Assembly: GCF_964656455.1 (NCBI RefSeq)
Contig: NC_135715.1
Coordinates: 74,723,414 to 74,787,413 of the forward strand
Reading direction: 5' to 3'
Length of the DNA stretch: 64,000 nucleotides
Source: Halichoerus grypus
Lineage: Eukaryota > Chordata > Mammalia > Carnivora > Phocidae
The notes below the pieces were generated by a model, which was not told where the DNA came from, did not search any database, and saw nothing but the letters and a program-made list of their open reading frames with translations. Position 1 is the first letter of the stretch. Every line of letters starts with the position of its first letter. The position numbers and the translations under genes were made by a program. This document shows, one piece after another, positions 37,716-49,590 of this stretch.

Positions 37716-39164
37716 AAAGAAAAATACCTCTAATTTTGTTTTCATTCTGCCAATAGTAAAAAGCAACCAACCAAAGTTTATCCCTTGTAAGAACAGACTG
37801 AACAAAACGGTCTCTCTAAAGAATGAGACACCAGTAGTAATTTTAGAATAATCTCAGCCTTGCCTCTACCCAGAAAACCTTAATCTAGTTGCAAATCCGT
37901 TTGGAAGTTTTACCCCTTTGCCCTCATCTCCCTGAAAACAACGTTAAAATGCATGTTCCTTTGTCATACTGAAGCTTAGTGTCATCAAAAGGCTGAGAGT
38001 TTCACATATACAACAATGGAAAGAGGGAAAATACCAAAAATACCCCCTCTTAAGTCTCCAAATTCAAATAATTACTATAATAAACCCCAATATTTCAGAT
38101 AGCAAAATTTAACCTGAAGTCATTAATTTAAAAACCGTTTTTAAAGATTCGACAATTAAAATGTGCCAAGAAAAAGCTTCTTCCCGTTATGTTTAAAACC
38201 TATGTCATACCATGTCAATATTTGGAAACATAAAGGCAAAGAAGCCTTGGCCGGGATAAACATTTTATAAGTTTGGCTTGCAATCCCTTGATGCCTTTCC
38301 CATTGGCCAATAAAAAGAAAAGGACAGAAACACCCATTAATAATCTTAAAACCTCTGCCACACATTTTATGAATATATAAGGCTTAAAAACCTAACTCTG
38401 GATTAAAGAACCTAGCCAACACTGTTATTGTATGCAACTTTAAAATCCATGATTTCTGGAATTCAAGACTGAAGCACAGGAGGTATGAACGGATTCAGAT
38501 TAAGCCCTTACCTGGCATGAGCACGACTGTGCAAACACATTAGTATTATTCCCCATGAGCCCCATACCGCTGTCCACGTTTCACACATACTGCTAAGGTC
38601 AGAATCAAAGTTAAGCATCAGCGAATGAAAGTTTGCACGTAGCATCTCTATGACTGATAAAAATAATAAATTGTCCCAATTCTGACCTATGTATCCTAAA
38701 ATACTCAAAAGAGTTGAATGAGCTGTCACAATTTCTAGGTATAATGACATAATCCTGAAGAGCTGAATATTAACTTGAAAAATCAATGCTTATCAGAAAA
38801 CAGTTGCCCTGCCCTGAGAGGGAAAATGCTGTTTCCCACGAGGCTGTTCCTCACTGAGCACAGGGACTTCTGCCACCCAGGACTCTGCCGGAGCCAGAAA
38901 CTGGGGGCAGCAACAGGAATGTGGACAAACCTTTCGCTGCTTTTTGATGGTATTTCTGGTTCTCTCTGGAGGTCTTTCTATCTCTACTTGATCAACTGGT
39001 TCTCTCCACCCTCCCCCACGAACCCACCCAGTTTTGGCTTCACGGGACCCATCATAGCCAAACTGATCCACACTTTATTTGGCTTTCCAGCTCCACCAAC
39101 CCCTGCCCCCCCGGCAACTGCACCCTCTGTTTCGAACAGTTTCTCGGGGCATTCTTTTCTTTCC
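37716..39164. other. 1.4 kb unique intron
   Basis: No repeat family or exon was recognised. The 138-residue frame at 38775-39191 is proline- and serine-rich at its end, has no domain and runs into an antisense L1, so it is not called as a gene. Confidence 0.45.
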
Positions 39165-39445
39165 CTCCCAACTTTACTGAGGAATGACTGACAAATATAA
39201 TTGTATACGTTTAAAGTGTAAAACATGATTTGATACACATACACATGTGAAGTGATTACCAAGATCAAGATAGTGAACACATCCATCACCTCACACAGTT
39301 AACTTTTTAATTTATTTTTGTGTGTACAGAATGCTTAAGATCTCAGCAACCTTCAAGTATACAACACCATCTTAACTACAGTCGCCATGCTGTACATTAG
39401 ATCCTCGGGAAGTTACTCTTGTAACTGAAAAGTCTGTATCTCGGG
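39165..39445 (-). repeat. Old L1M 3' UTR fragment
   Basis: TTTACTGAGGAATGACTGAC, TTTAAAGTGTAAAACATG, GTGATTACCAAGATCAAG, CACATCCATCACCTCACAC and CCATGCTGTACATTAGATCC are the antisense of an L1MB/L1MC-type 3' UTR. Confidence 0.85.
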
Positions 39446-39764
39446 GCATTCCTGTTGGTATAGCCCGTTCTTGAGTCAGTCCACATCAGAACATAAGGCA
39501 GGACTCCAGACACCTCCTGACAGTGACGTCCAAGATCCCACCGGCTGTGAGGACAGAGTCATGTGACTCACTGCCACACTGGGAGAGGTGGGGGTGGGGA
39601 AGGTACCAACAGAATCTCAAATATTACCACCATCCTAATTTCATATTCTCTCCTATTACCTAATCAGTATTTCAGGCCTTTCACTCAGCATGCAAGAAAG
39701 TAAATTCTATTTTAATCATTCATCTTGTACCTTCTACAGTTTCTAATTAAACTTCAGAATTTCC

Positions 39765-39957
39765 GGGGTGCCTGTGTGGCTCAGTTGTTAAGCATCTGCC
39801 TTTGGCTCAGGTCATGATCCCAGGGTCCTGGGATCGAGCCCCGCATCAGGCTCCCTGCTTGGCGGGAAGCCTGCTTCTCCCTCTCCCACTCCCCCTGCTT
39901 GTGTTCCCTCTCTCGCTGTGTCTCTGTCAAATAAATAAATTAATTAAAATCTTAAAA

Positions 39958-39986
<29 letters not shown>
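39765..39986 (+). mobile_element. CAN-SINE (SINEC) with (AAAT)n tail
   Basis: It starts GGGGTGCCTGTGTGGCTCAG, has GGTCCTGGGATCGAGCCCCG and ends in about nine AAAT units. The 16-bp duplication AAACTTCAGAATTTCC is perfect at 39749-39764 and 39987-40002. Confidence 0.96.
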
Positions 39987-39988
<2 letters not shown>

Positions 39989-40002
39989 ACTTCAGAATTT
40001 CC

Positions 40003-40689
40003 AACCCCCACCCACCTTCTGCTATGGTAATTCCCAAAAGTTACAGGTTTGACAAAGGTTTTCAATCATCTGTGGTTAGCAAAGATTCCTATTTCAGGAG
40101 ACCTCCAAAAATGTCTTCGACCTTGAGCAAAGGGCTAGAATAGAGGCAAAATTCATATTAGTTCTGTATATAATGTATTACAATAAAGTCCTATTGCCAG
40201 ATACTAACCAGGTCAAACATGCTTTATCTCTTTATATTGCCAAATAATGGGTCTAGAACAAGGAGGATTCTAGTCCTGAAAAAGAAGCTTGTCTGCAATC
40301 CTTGAAATAGAGAATTTAGGACGCAACTCTGGAGATTAAGGGATAAAAGCCAGTAGCCCAATTTGTCTTCAGTGAAACATAAAAGAAAGTGGATTACGAG
40401 GCTATTTGAATATTACATCAGGTAATGAGGTTAAATTGAGACATTCTTCCTCTACTCCATTTCTATTGCAAAGGTGACTTGAAGAATACCGCTCCCTATC
40501 TACAAACTCATAAATGAGACTTGCTCAGTAATAGAAAAAAATGTTCAATCCAAATTTTATGAATATAATGAACCTGAAATAATGCATAAGAAAAAACTGA
40601 ATTAATATTGATGTAAAAGTCCCATCTGCACCAAATTAACTTTTGGAGGCCTTAGTCGACTATTATCAAACCCACATATTCAGGAACTT
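40003..40689. other. Unique intron
   Basis: No recognised repeat or gene. Confidence 0.4.
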
Positions 40690-40880
40690 CATCAACTTTG
40701 TAGTTGAATTTGAATCCTGACTCTGCCACTTACTACTTATTATCTTGACCAAGATACTTATCTCCTCTGAGCCTCGATTTCTTCAATAGGCCAAATGGAG
40801 ACAGCACGTCCTATTTTGGATGCTGTGCATGTTCACTGGGATGACACCTACAGGCACCCAGCACAAAGCACAAGCCAGTG
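40690..40880 (+). repeat. MIR SINE
   Basis: TTGAATCCTGACTCTGCCAC, TTACTACTTATTATCTTGAC, TATCTCCTCTGAGCC and CAGGCACCCAGCACAAAGC follow the MIR core order. Confidence 0.8.
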
Positions 40881-41734
40881 CAAGTAGTTCAATGCCTACC
40901 TGGTTCCCCGCCTATTTAAGTTCTTAGAGGATCTCTTTTCCTTTGTATTCGGTCTGCTGCCCTCTGTTCACTGACATGGTGCTTGGAAATAAGTTAATAT
41001 CTGTGTCTAAGGATTTTCTTCTGTATTATAAGAGGCTGTTGCATGCAATTATTATACTGTACCAGAATACAACCTTAGCACAGACCCAGGTTTCTTTAAG
41101 ATTTTCAAGTGCACCTAGTTAAATCCACTAGCTAATAGTTTTAAGGGATATTTGCAGCCTAAGCCTAAACACAACTATACATAAATACTTCGATGTGTAA
41201 GGTCTATTTGTTACCAAGGGCTCATTTTCTTTTTCTAGTGATTAGATTAATCACTAAGTCACTTTTATTTGTGAACTCATGCTTCCCAGAATAATTGTTT
41301 CAGTCTGTAGTGGCTCACTGTTAATTTCCAGTCAGGTTTTTGTCAGTTACACAGAGCATCCCAAGAACGTTCTTATTTTTATACCCAAGAACCTAAAAAT
41401 TAGTAAGTCCCCTCTCTGGTTCAATAAAATTAAGAAAAAAAAAATTTAGTAGGTAAAGCTAGGGAACAATGAAGTTAATCAGGGAATCAGAATCCCGTAT
41501 AGAGGCGGTCAGAATTCCGGCTTACATCAATCACATGCTAGGCCTATAAATTCTTTCTTTCTAAAAAACGAGGAACCATTTTGGGGCACTTACTAAACTT
41601 TGCCAAGGATGTAGCCCCAAAATAACTTCATCTCTGATGCTATGAGCCTCCTCTGTGTCCTAGTAAACTTTTGTTCATTAATCCTAGCAAGTGATGGTAA
41701 ACAATATCTATGGTTTTTACAATATTCTATGCAT
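40881..41734. other. Unique AT-rich intron
   Basis: No recognised repeat or gene. Confidence 0.4.
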
Positions 41735-41955
41735 TCTTTTAATGTGGGTATCTTAACTCACTTGAATCCTCACGATAATCCTATGAGGTAGATGTTATTA
41801 TTAACACCATTTTATAGTCAGGAAAGCCGAGGCACAGAGTTTAAATGATTCGCCCCAGATCATGGAGAGAGGAAGCAGAAGAACCAAGATTCAAATCCAG
41901 GCATTCAGACTTCAGAATGCTTGTGTTAACCACAACCCTGTGCTGCCTCAAGTGT
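41735..41955 (-). repeat. MIR SINE, minus strand
   Basis: AATCCTCACGATAATCCTAT, GAGGTAGATGTTATTATTAA, CATTTTATAGTCAGGAAAG, GAGGCACAGAGTTTAAATG and TTCAAATCCAGGCATTCAG are the antisense MIR consensus. The copy is nearly full length. Confidence 0.9.
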
Positions 41956-42530
41956 ACTGGAAACAAAGATGCTCAAGGCACATAATCCTCATTGTTTGCA
42001 CTCCTTGTCACCACCCATCAAAGAAATGATTCCATGCATGTAAATCACAGCTTCACACAATCACCCAGTTAATATCTGATCCTTCCTTTTTACTTTAAAA
42101 TCTGATGCCTTATTTCCTTTAAATTATCTTTATACAAACAACAAAGGGACTTATCACCCCTAAAGAACGTGCTTACTCAAATTTCAGTGCCCATCAGGGT
42201 GTTAGAAATAGGTACTGGAGGGAGGCCCCACTATTCACGATTTAGATATTAGGTCTCACATCTTTTAAATTTTGCTTTACACAAATGACACAGGGAAAGA
42301 TGATCTCTCCAGAGCAATGCAAATTGATTTAATCCTGCTTAAGCTCCTAATCATTTTTCCACTGTTTTCTTCAAGCAAAGTTTACTTTATTTAGTATATA
42401 ATTGATAAATCACAAGCTAATGAGCAAGAGAGAAAAGATAAATCTTGGGTTCCACTCAATGATCTATATGAGTAATTATTCAAAACCAAAAATTGTGCAT
42501 CTACCCAACCAGGACCAACAGACCAATCAA

Positions 42531-42602
42531 TGAAAATGAAACAAACAAACAAACCAAACCAAACAAACAAACCAAACCAACCAACCAAACAAACAAACAA
42601 AA
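42531..42602. repeat. (AAAC)n/(AACC)n simple repeat
   Basis: About 70 bases of AAAC and AACC units with few interruptions abut the truncated 5' end of an L1 3' fragment. Confidence 0.92.
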
Positions 42603-42850
42603 ACAGAGAGGAAGGCAAACCAAGAAATAGACTCTCAACCATAGAGAACAAACTGCTGGTTACCAGAGGGGAGGCGGGCTGGGGGGGGTGGGGGAAACAG
42701 GTGATGGGGATTAAGGAGTACGCTTGTTGTGATGAGCACCGGGTGTTGTACTGAAGTGTTGAATCACTATACTGTACACCTGAAACTAATATTACACTGT
42801 AGGTTAGTTAGCTCACTGGAACTTAAATGATAAAATTTAAAAACACAAAA
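42603..42850 (+). repeat. Carnivore L1 3' end
   Basis: CAACCATAGAGAACAAACTG, CTGGTTACCAGAGGGGAGG, GATGGGGATTAAGGAGTACG, GTGATGAGCACCGGGTGTTG and TACACCTGAAACTAATATTA form a typical L1 3' UTR, ending near an A-rich stretch. It is of the first 3'-end type rather than the second-module type. Confidence 0.9.
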
Positions 42851-44730
42851 AAATATATATTAATAAAAAATGAATTTATATCATCTGAATCACAGAAGAT
42901 ACTGGTAGAAAAATAATTTTGACCCTTAACGCCATGCATTCTTTTCAGCCTCTATAGCTACCTAGACTAGGTGAGGGTAGCCCTAGGCAGCAGCAGATTT
43001 TTTCAGAAATAGAGTAAAACACATGGTTCCTATAGTCAATATCTGATAGGTAGGCCAGGTTATACTCCTCTGTCAGAGAACCTGAGTACCATAATATTCT
43101 TAAACTTCCAGGAACTCACATTCCAGCAAAGGAATGTAAACACTATACATATATATAAAGTTAACTCTCCCCATATCTCCCAGACCCATGTATGCAAACA
43201 AATTAGCTATCACTATAAATTTCTTGTTAACATATATTCAAAAATGCAACATCGCATACATTTGCAATGAGGAAAGATAATTCTTTTTAAAAGTGCCCAG
43301 CATGCTGTAAGCACTCAACAAATCACATCCATTATTATAACAGGGTCATTACCATCAACCTGAGAAATACATAGAGTAATATACTTATTGCTGGGGTCAA
43401 AGACTTTCTATCAGTTAAAATGCATGTATAATCATATATTATAAGTCTACTGTTTGCCCCAATTTGCTGAAAATATGCTGAAGGGATTTTTCTTTAAAAG
43501 CATCCATAATGTAATCACCCTAGCACATTAAAAAAAAAATTTGTACATCTTCTTACACATCCACACAGGCTAGTTCATACACTGCCACTTACATTTATAG
43601 CAATCATTAACCTACCTTAGCAAATGTGTGGGCTTTTACTAAGTAGAGTGTGTTAGGTGCCAGAAATCAAAAGACGACCTCACAGGCTCAGCTCTCCAAG
43701 AGGCCTTGTTACAATAAGGGAATATTTCTGGATTTGTGACTTGACTTATTGCTTCAACCTGAGCGTACTATCTTTTTATTTTCTACTATGTTTCCTACAG
43801 TTTGAGCATTTGTCATCTTTAATCTGGAGCACGCTTTTTATTTGTTTTAGGTTTATAGTGTGGGATCTAAATGTTGGCTCCAAATTGCCCTTTATCTATG
43901 CCAACATCATTCGTGAACAATTCTGGGGTCTTAGGAGTATTATTGGATAGTAAACTAGACCCACTTTGCTAGCTAGTGATTCTCCACTGCCCTCTGGGTT
44001 TCTAATATTTTACATCAGCCCCAGCACCGTATCGCCTTAAGGACTAATGTTTTAAGTTGAGTTCTAGTATTTGATGGGCTCAACCCTTTCTCCAGATCTG
44101 CGGCTACAGCATATGCTATTGGACTTCTTGGCCCACTTATTTTCTGCATGAATTTTAGAATCATGTCATTTCAATGAAGATTGTAGGTTTCATTTTAGGG
44201 AAGAAAACTCAAGCATGCGGAGGCACCCATACATAAAGGTAGTAACATAACGGATTTCCCCAGTCGACACTAAGAACATAAAGAACTGGATACCTTGCAG
44301 AAGCCTTAAAATGCCAACATTTAGAAGAGTAAAATGGGTCTAAAATAAAGGGCCTGATAGTAAATGCTGAGTTCCTTTCTTACTGAGTACTGTGAAACAA
44401 CTGGCTCTGACTTGTTCTAGTTCATTAAAAATAAAAGGGAAAAAATGGCTAATAGCAAATTCAAGAGGGTAGCTTGGCTCTTGGTAATTTAATTCTAAAT
44501 GTAATAACATGCTTATTAAAAATGGAAGGTCACTCTTCCAAAAATTTCCCTAAAGGCACAGCTGCCAAATTGACTTCTGATCTAGTCTTTACAACATTAT
44601 TAATTCAATGACATAATCAAGCTGGCAAGGGAAAGCTTCATTTCTGCCTCACAAAGGGAGAATGCAGTGCCTGAGAGAGAACTTTGCATGTTTCCTAGAA
44701 AAGTGGCCTGAAAAAATAAAAGTCAGCTTA
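42851..44730. other. 1.9 kb unique AT-rich intron
   Basis: No recognised repeat or gene. The frame at 43657-43950 has no domain. Confidence 0.4.
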
Positions 44731-44762
44731 CATTGTTGTTATTGTTGTTGTTGTTGTTGTTT
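44731..44762. repeat. (TTG)n microsatellite
   Basis: About ten TTG units are present with one interruption. Confidence 0.9.
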
Positions 44763-46478
44763 TAACTGTCCTGATAAAGGACAGAAAATGCTTTTTCTCT
44801 CACTTTTAGGAAAAGCCTAGCAAACTGGAACCCCTACTTCTCCTGCCTTATATGCTTTGTGTTGCATTCATGCGTTAGCAGCCAAGCATTCTGTATCCAG
44901 TGGCATAGAGATAGCTTATCCCAGGGCAAGCCCCAGGGATTTGATCTAATAGTCAGCTGGCCTGGAGAAAAAGCAGAGCCTCCTTGCGGGTTCTCCACAG
45001 CTCAGGCTGAAGACTGTCGAAAGGCACCTGGCTTGGAAGTCAGGCTCCAAACCATGGCTTGGCAGCAAACTCCAATTAAATGAAACTTGACCGCAAAATG
45101 CTTGTTGATCTTAAATCACCTAAAGTTCCAGACTTGGTCGGACAGCAGGTTGAAGCCTGCTAGCATCATAATCAGCACAATCTATAGCTTTTGGAAAGAG
45201 CTTATTCTAACTAGGTTTCAAAGGGTCATGTCCTCCTATCTGCAACGTGAATCACACTTTGTCTGCCCATAGATACTGGCGGGCTTTCCCACATGCCTTA
45301 GCAGTATCATACACCCCACCTTGAAAGGGAGACAATTTGTGAAACAGCTTTTATTCAAGTGGATCAGTAAGTCTTTAACATTAACCCTCCTTTATAAACT
45401 TTCCTATGTCTTCTGCCTTTAATTTTTATAAGTACCAAAAAGTAAATAACTGTGTAATATTATCGTGAAATCTTACATAGTTATCAATACCCTTCATCCA
45501 CAGGTCACCAGGACAGACTGCAGACCCACACTGGGTTTACTGGCTTGCTGCAATCAGGGAACCAGGCTGCGGGGGACTGTGGGATGGCTTGTTACCAATT
45601 TGGGTTCTGTTAGGTGATCTTAAGAAAGGTTCGCCAAAGCATTATTTGCTCTGGGTTAGGAACTGTCAGAACGCAGGGTAAAACCTGTGGTTGGGCGTCT
45701 TGGTAATTTTATCTGGAAGCTGGGAAGACCACACGAAAGCTCAGTTGTTGATGGGTAAAGAAGCGGCAGTCATCAGATCAGCTGGGAAAGGAGGATGTCT
45801 GGTCCTTTCTGTGGTTTGGACATAGGTAACTCTAGAAGTATATCTGCCTATATGGTAAACTTGCGAATTCTTAGAACTTCTGCAAGTACTACGACTTAGG
45901 GAATCTGCTACAAACACCAAAGAGTTGTCACTGAAGCAGCTGCTCAGCAGTTGGACACAGAAGACAACAGGCACGTCCATCCCAGCGGGCTAGGTGCCAG
46001 GGGTCCAACAGATTCTGCTGTCTCTATTAGTTCCTAAAGCTTCCTGAACTCCAGACTCTGAGCCACAAAACTAACGTGGTTTAGGAGATGACTATCATTT
46101 GAAAGTGAAAGAACAGAAGAACCAGAAGTAATGTTTCCTTTATGAAACTAACAGCCCCTAAAAGGCAAAAGATGACCATTCCAAATATTTTACGGGATGG
46201 CAACCTGCAGCTTCTGGGCCAAGTTTGACCTGCAGCAACTGTTCACTCTAAAGAACATGCTCCCTAAAGTAGGTAGGGACTCGGACAGTAGGTATGCCCT
46301 GAATAGCTGAAACCAGGCATTGTACAGCAATCTTAACTAGTCCACCAGATATCGTTTTACTCAGAGATGCCAGTAAAATTACCTGTTATCTTCAATACTG
46401 GTGTGCTACATGTATCATAAACATTTTCTTCTCATTTCAGAGATTGAAAGCTAGGGGCCGTAAGCCTGGATCTAATCT
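44763..46478. other. 1.7 kb unique intron
   Basis: No recognised repeat or gene. The sequence is complex and balanced in composition, so it is a reasonable place to look for conserved non-coding elements. Confidence 0.4.
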
Positions 46479-46496
46479 AAAGACAGGACTTATTTG

Positions 46497-46704
46497 GGGG
46501 CGCCTGGGTGGCTCAGTTGGTTAAGCGACTGCCTTCGGCTCAGGTCATGATCCTGGAGTCCCTGGATCGAGTCCCGCATCGGGCTCCCTGCTCGGCGGGG
46601 AGTCTGCTTCTCCCTCTGACCCTCCCCCCTCTCATGTACTCGCTCTCATTCTCTCTCTCAAATAAATAAACAAAATCTTTAAAAAAAAAAAAATTAAAAA
46701 AAAT
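46497..46704 (+). mobile_element. CAN-SINE (SINEC), apparently young
   Basis: It starts GGGGCGCCTGGGTGGCTCAG and shares GCGACTGCCTTCGGCTCAGG and GATCCTGGAGTCCC with the copy at 36976. A perfect 18-bp duplication starting AAAGACAGGACTT lies at 46479-46496 and 46705-46722. The perfect duplication and consensus-like body suggest a recent insertion. Confidence 0.96.
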
Positions 46705-46722
46705 AAAGACAGGACTTATTTG

Positions 46723-47374
46723 GGCCACACAGAACTCTTAAAACATTGGTTTCCAACATGTCAAAATCTGAGATTTTATATAAAAATCTGGATTTCTGTC
46801 TTCTCTTGTCCCAGCCCTGCAGGCATGTACTTTGCCCGTCTTGCTCTGGATGCCCTCTGAGCATGTGAACTCCCACTTTGCAGAAAGGGACACTGAGGTA
46901 CAAAGTCAGTTTCTAGGATGGGAGGGAGAAGATTCTCCAGGTGTTGCAGCGTGCTCATTAAATCATGCTGCTTCTAGGACTTCCCTGTTCTCAGTACCCC
47001 ACATGTCTCCAGATCAAGCATCTGGAAGAGAAGTATTTCTTCCTCCTGTGTTCACACCCTGCTTTCCTGACCTGAATGCCTAGGATCAAGCCCCAATTCA
47101 CTTTATATGGCTCTCTGGAGTTAAAAGCAAGTACAGCTCCTATGTCAAAGCTTTTCCCCAACCTCCTTGGACACTTGATATCCTAAATTAACGAATAAAA
47201 CATACTTAAATAACAGATTATGGATTTTAGAGATCTGAATCCACTAGAGCTTTTAAGGAAAATATAATCAAAATTTAAATAGTATAATTCACTAAGAATC
47301 ACTTCATTTAAGTTAGCATTCTGGTCATTAAGTGAGAGCTACATTTTAGGAATGACTTCATAATAATGTAAGCT
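46723..47374. other. Unique intron
   Basis: No recognised repeat or gene. Confidence 0.4.
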
Positions 47375-47590
47375 AACATTTCAGTGTTCATGCTTTGTCA
47401 GATACAATTCTTCACGCTTTTCCATGCATGAACCTATGTAGTCCTCATAACTTTCCTGGGGTACCATTATTATCCCCATTTTACAAAAAAAAAAAAGGAA
47501 ACTGAGGCACAGAACATTAAAGTAATGGGCCCCAAGTTACACAGGATGGAGTCAGGATTTCAGCCTAGGCACTGACTCTGCCTACAATTT
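47375..47590 (-). repeat. MIR SINE, minus strand
   Basis: GTAGTCCTCATAACTTTCC, CATTATTATCCCCATTTTAC, an expanded A run, GGAAACTGAGGCACAGAAC and TTACACAGGATGGAGTCAGG give the antisense MIR order. Confidence 0.88.
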
Positions 47591-47817
47591 CCTGCTATTT
47601 GCTATTCCATTTGTCGAAAGACTCTTAGAAATTAGCAAGTGGTGTGGCACTTGGAAGAAGGGCCTGTTTATAACATTCATTGAAATCAAGTGACCTAAAC
47701 AGCGACATCTGATGAGCTGGCAAAATGGCCAGCACTCCCAATTCATCCTGCATGTTTGTATACAAGTATTTCCAGAACAAAATATAAATCCTACAGGGTG
47801 CATACCACATTCACTAC

Positions 47818-47858
47818 AATAAAGTTTAACACTCAAACTACAAAAAAAAAAAAAAAAA
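47818..47858 (+). other. AATAAA signal followed by A17 run
   Basis: AATAAA at 47818 is followed 18 bases later by a run of about 17 A. This looks like the 3' end of a retrocopied transcript, but the upstream 150 bases match no family I know and no target-site duplication was found. It may be coincidental. Confidence 0.35.
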
Positions 47859-48768
47859 TGGATAGTCAAATAATTATGTTGCAAGTTCTAATACGGTTGA
47901 TTATTTCCTTTAGTGATATGTTTGGGGCCATCAAGTTGGGAAGCAACACGTTGATGCTTTGGTTTGGCTCTAAGGAATCTAAGGGGTCTTTTTCAAGTCA
48001 GAAGTATTTGACAGCTGCTCAGCCACTCCCCAGCTGTGCCTCACCTGTCTACCATTAGGGATAATTGCAGTGGGGGAGTATTTCAACTGCAGAACATCAC
48101 TATCTCCCACCACCTCTAGCCCTGCTGGTATCAGCTGCAACAGTAATATTGTAATGATGTTGGGAACTCCATTGAGGAAGCAAGGAAATTAGATGCATCA
48201 CTGGTAATAGCACATTTCACCAATGGAGAATGAGAAGCTTTTCCAATTCTTCCCTCACCTCAGACACCACCTATAAAACACTTAGGTTCACAGAGAGGTT
48301 AATCCTGGCCTTCTTCCAGCCATTTTCATTACTGTCAGTAAACCAGGCAATTCGTGTAACCCTGAACAAATTTTGGAGGCTTCTCTTGAACATGGTGGGG
48401 TGCCAAAAGGTACCCTAAATAGGGCAGATACCTGTTGAAAACTCCTCAGGGTCATAGGATCATCAAAACCACATCCCTGATGAGGATTTCAATGAACTAG
48501 CTGCACAATGTCACTTGCAGAGAGACTTAAAAGTGAACCCTAGTGAGAAAGACAATGAAAAGAAAGAGAGACACCCTTCTATGCCTATAATCCACAGGCA
48601 CAGATGAGGGGCAGAAACAAGCTCTCTCATTCAAAGATCTGCCCACCCAAAAGAAAACCATACATTAGCTGGGGTCTGAAGATAGAATTCCCACATTTTC
48701 TATTTTGTAAGGCCAAAGGACAGCCTAGTGATTCAGTACAGTGGCTTAACATCATAAGAACTATTTTC
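47859..48768. other. Unique intron
   Basis: No recognised repeat or gene. Confidence 0.4.
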
Positions 48769-48789
48769 AAAACGCTGTCACAGTCTTTA

Positions 48790-48999
48790 TTTTTTTAATT
48801 TATTTATTTGAGAGAGAGAGAATGAATGCACATGCGCATGTGAGCAGGGGGAGGGGCAGAGGGAGAGAGAGAGAATCCTCAAGCAGACTCCCCGCTGAGT
48901 GGGGAGCCCAACTCGGGACTGGACCCCTTGGCCCTAAGCTCATGACCTGAGCTGAAATCAAGAGCTGGACGCTCAACTGACTGAGTCACCCAGATGCCC
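48790..48999 (-). mobile_element. CAN-SINE (SINEC), the only minus-strand copy
   Basis: The reverse complement reads GGGCATCTGGGTGACTCAG, then the GGTCATGAGCTTAGGG region and a GA/CT-rich 3' part with an AAAT tail. The flanks at 48769-48789 and 49000-49020 are a 21-bp duplication with one mismatch, beginning AAAACRCTGTCACAG. It is in the same orientation as ATP8A2. Confidence 0.95.
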
Positions 49000-49020
49000 A
49001 AAACACTGTCACAGTCTTTA

Positions 49021-49449
49021 AAAGCAGTTCACTAGAAAGCACAAATTAGCAAAACAGAACTGCTCTCTATTTGCACCTGAAAACCATTTTGTTAGATTTT
49101 GAGGCGAACAACAATTTCTAAAGTGCGCCCCTTCATGCCTGATCTTCAGGGTGTATGGGGAGAAAGCAGATATCACCACCTTTCCCCCACCTTTCTCCGC
49201 ATGGCCAGTTTCTCTGCAGGTACCCCAATTCAGCCAGCTCTCTCTCCTACAACTGCACCTAACTGGCACTGAAATGTCAATCACACCTTTTCACTCTGAA
49301 ATCTAATCCTGATTCTCCATTCCAAGTAAGTCCACCTAAAGTTCACACTCCCCTCTGTCCAGAAAACTGCAGCAGACCTTCCCGGGCTTCCTGACATTCT
49401 CCTTCCTCTTCCACCGCAGTGTCCACATTGCCAGACGGATGCTGCTAAA
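49021..49449. other. Unique intron
   Basis: No recognised repeat or gene. Confidence 0.4.
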
Positions 49450-49590
49450 ACACAGATCCGTGCATTAATTTAACCAACGTATCGAGTGCCCACCATGTGC
49501 CATGCACGACGTGTTGGGAGACCACAGCAAAAAGACCAGACGCTCCCTGGCCCTCAAGGAGCTACAGTCTAGCAGGGATGAGTGACACCG
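49450..49590 (-). repeat. LINE-2-like fragment, minus strand
   Basis: GAGTGCCCACCATGTGCCAT, GGGAGACCACAGC and CTGGCCCTCAAGGAGCTAC correspond to the antisense L2 3' region. It is diverged. Confidence 0.5.

Noticed and set aside
38775..39191. 138-codon open frame that could be a small gene
   Set aside because: It has no recognised domain, its end overlaps an antisense old L1, and it has no supporting splice or promoter structure.
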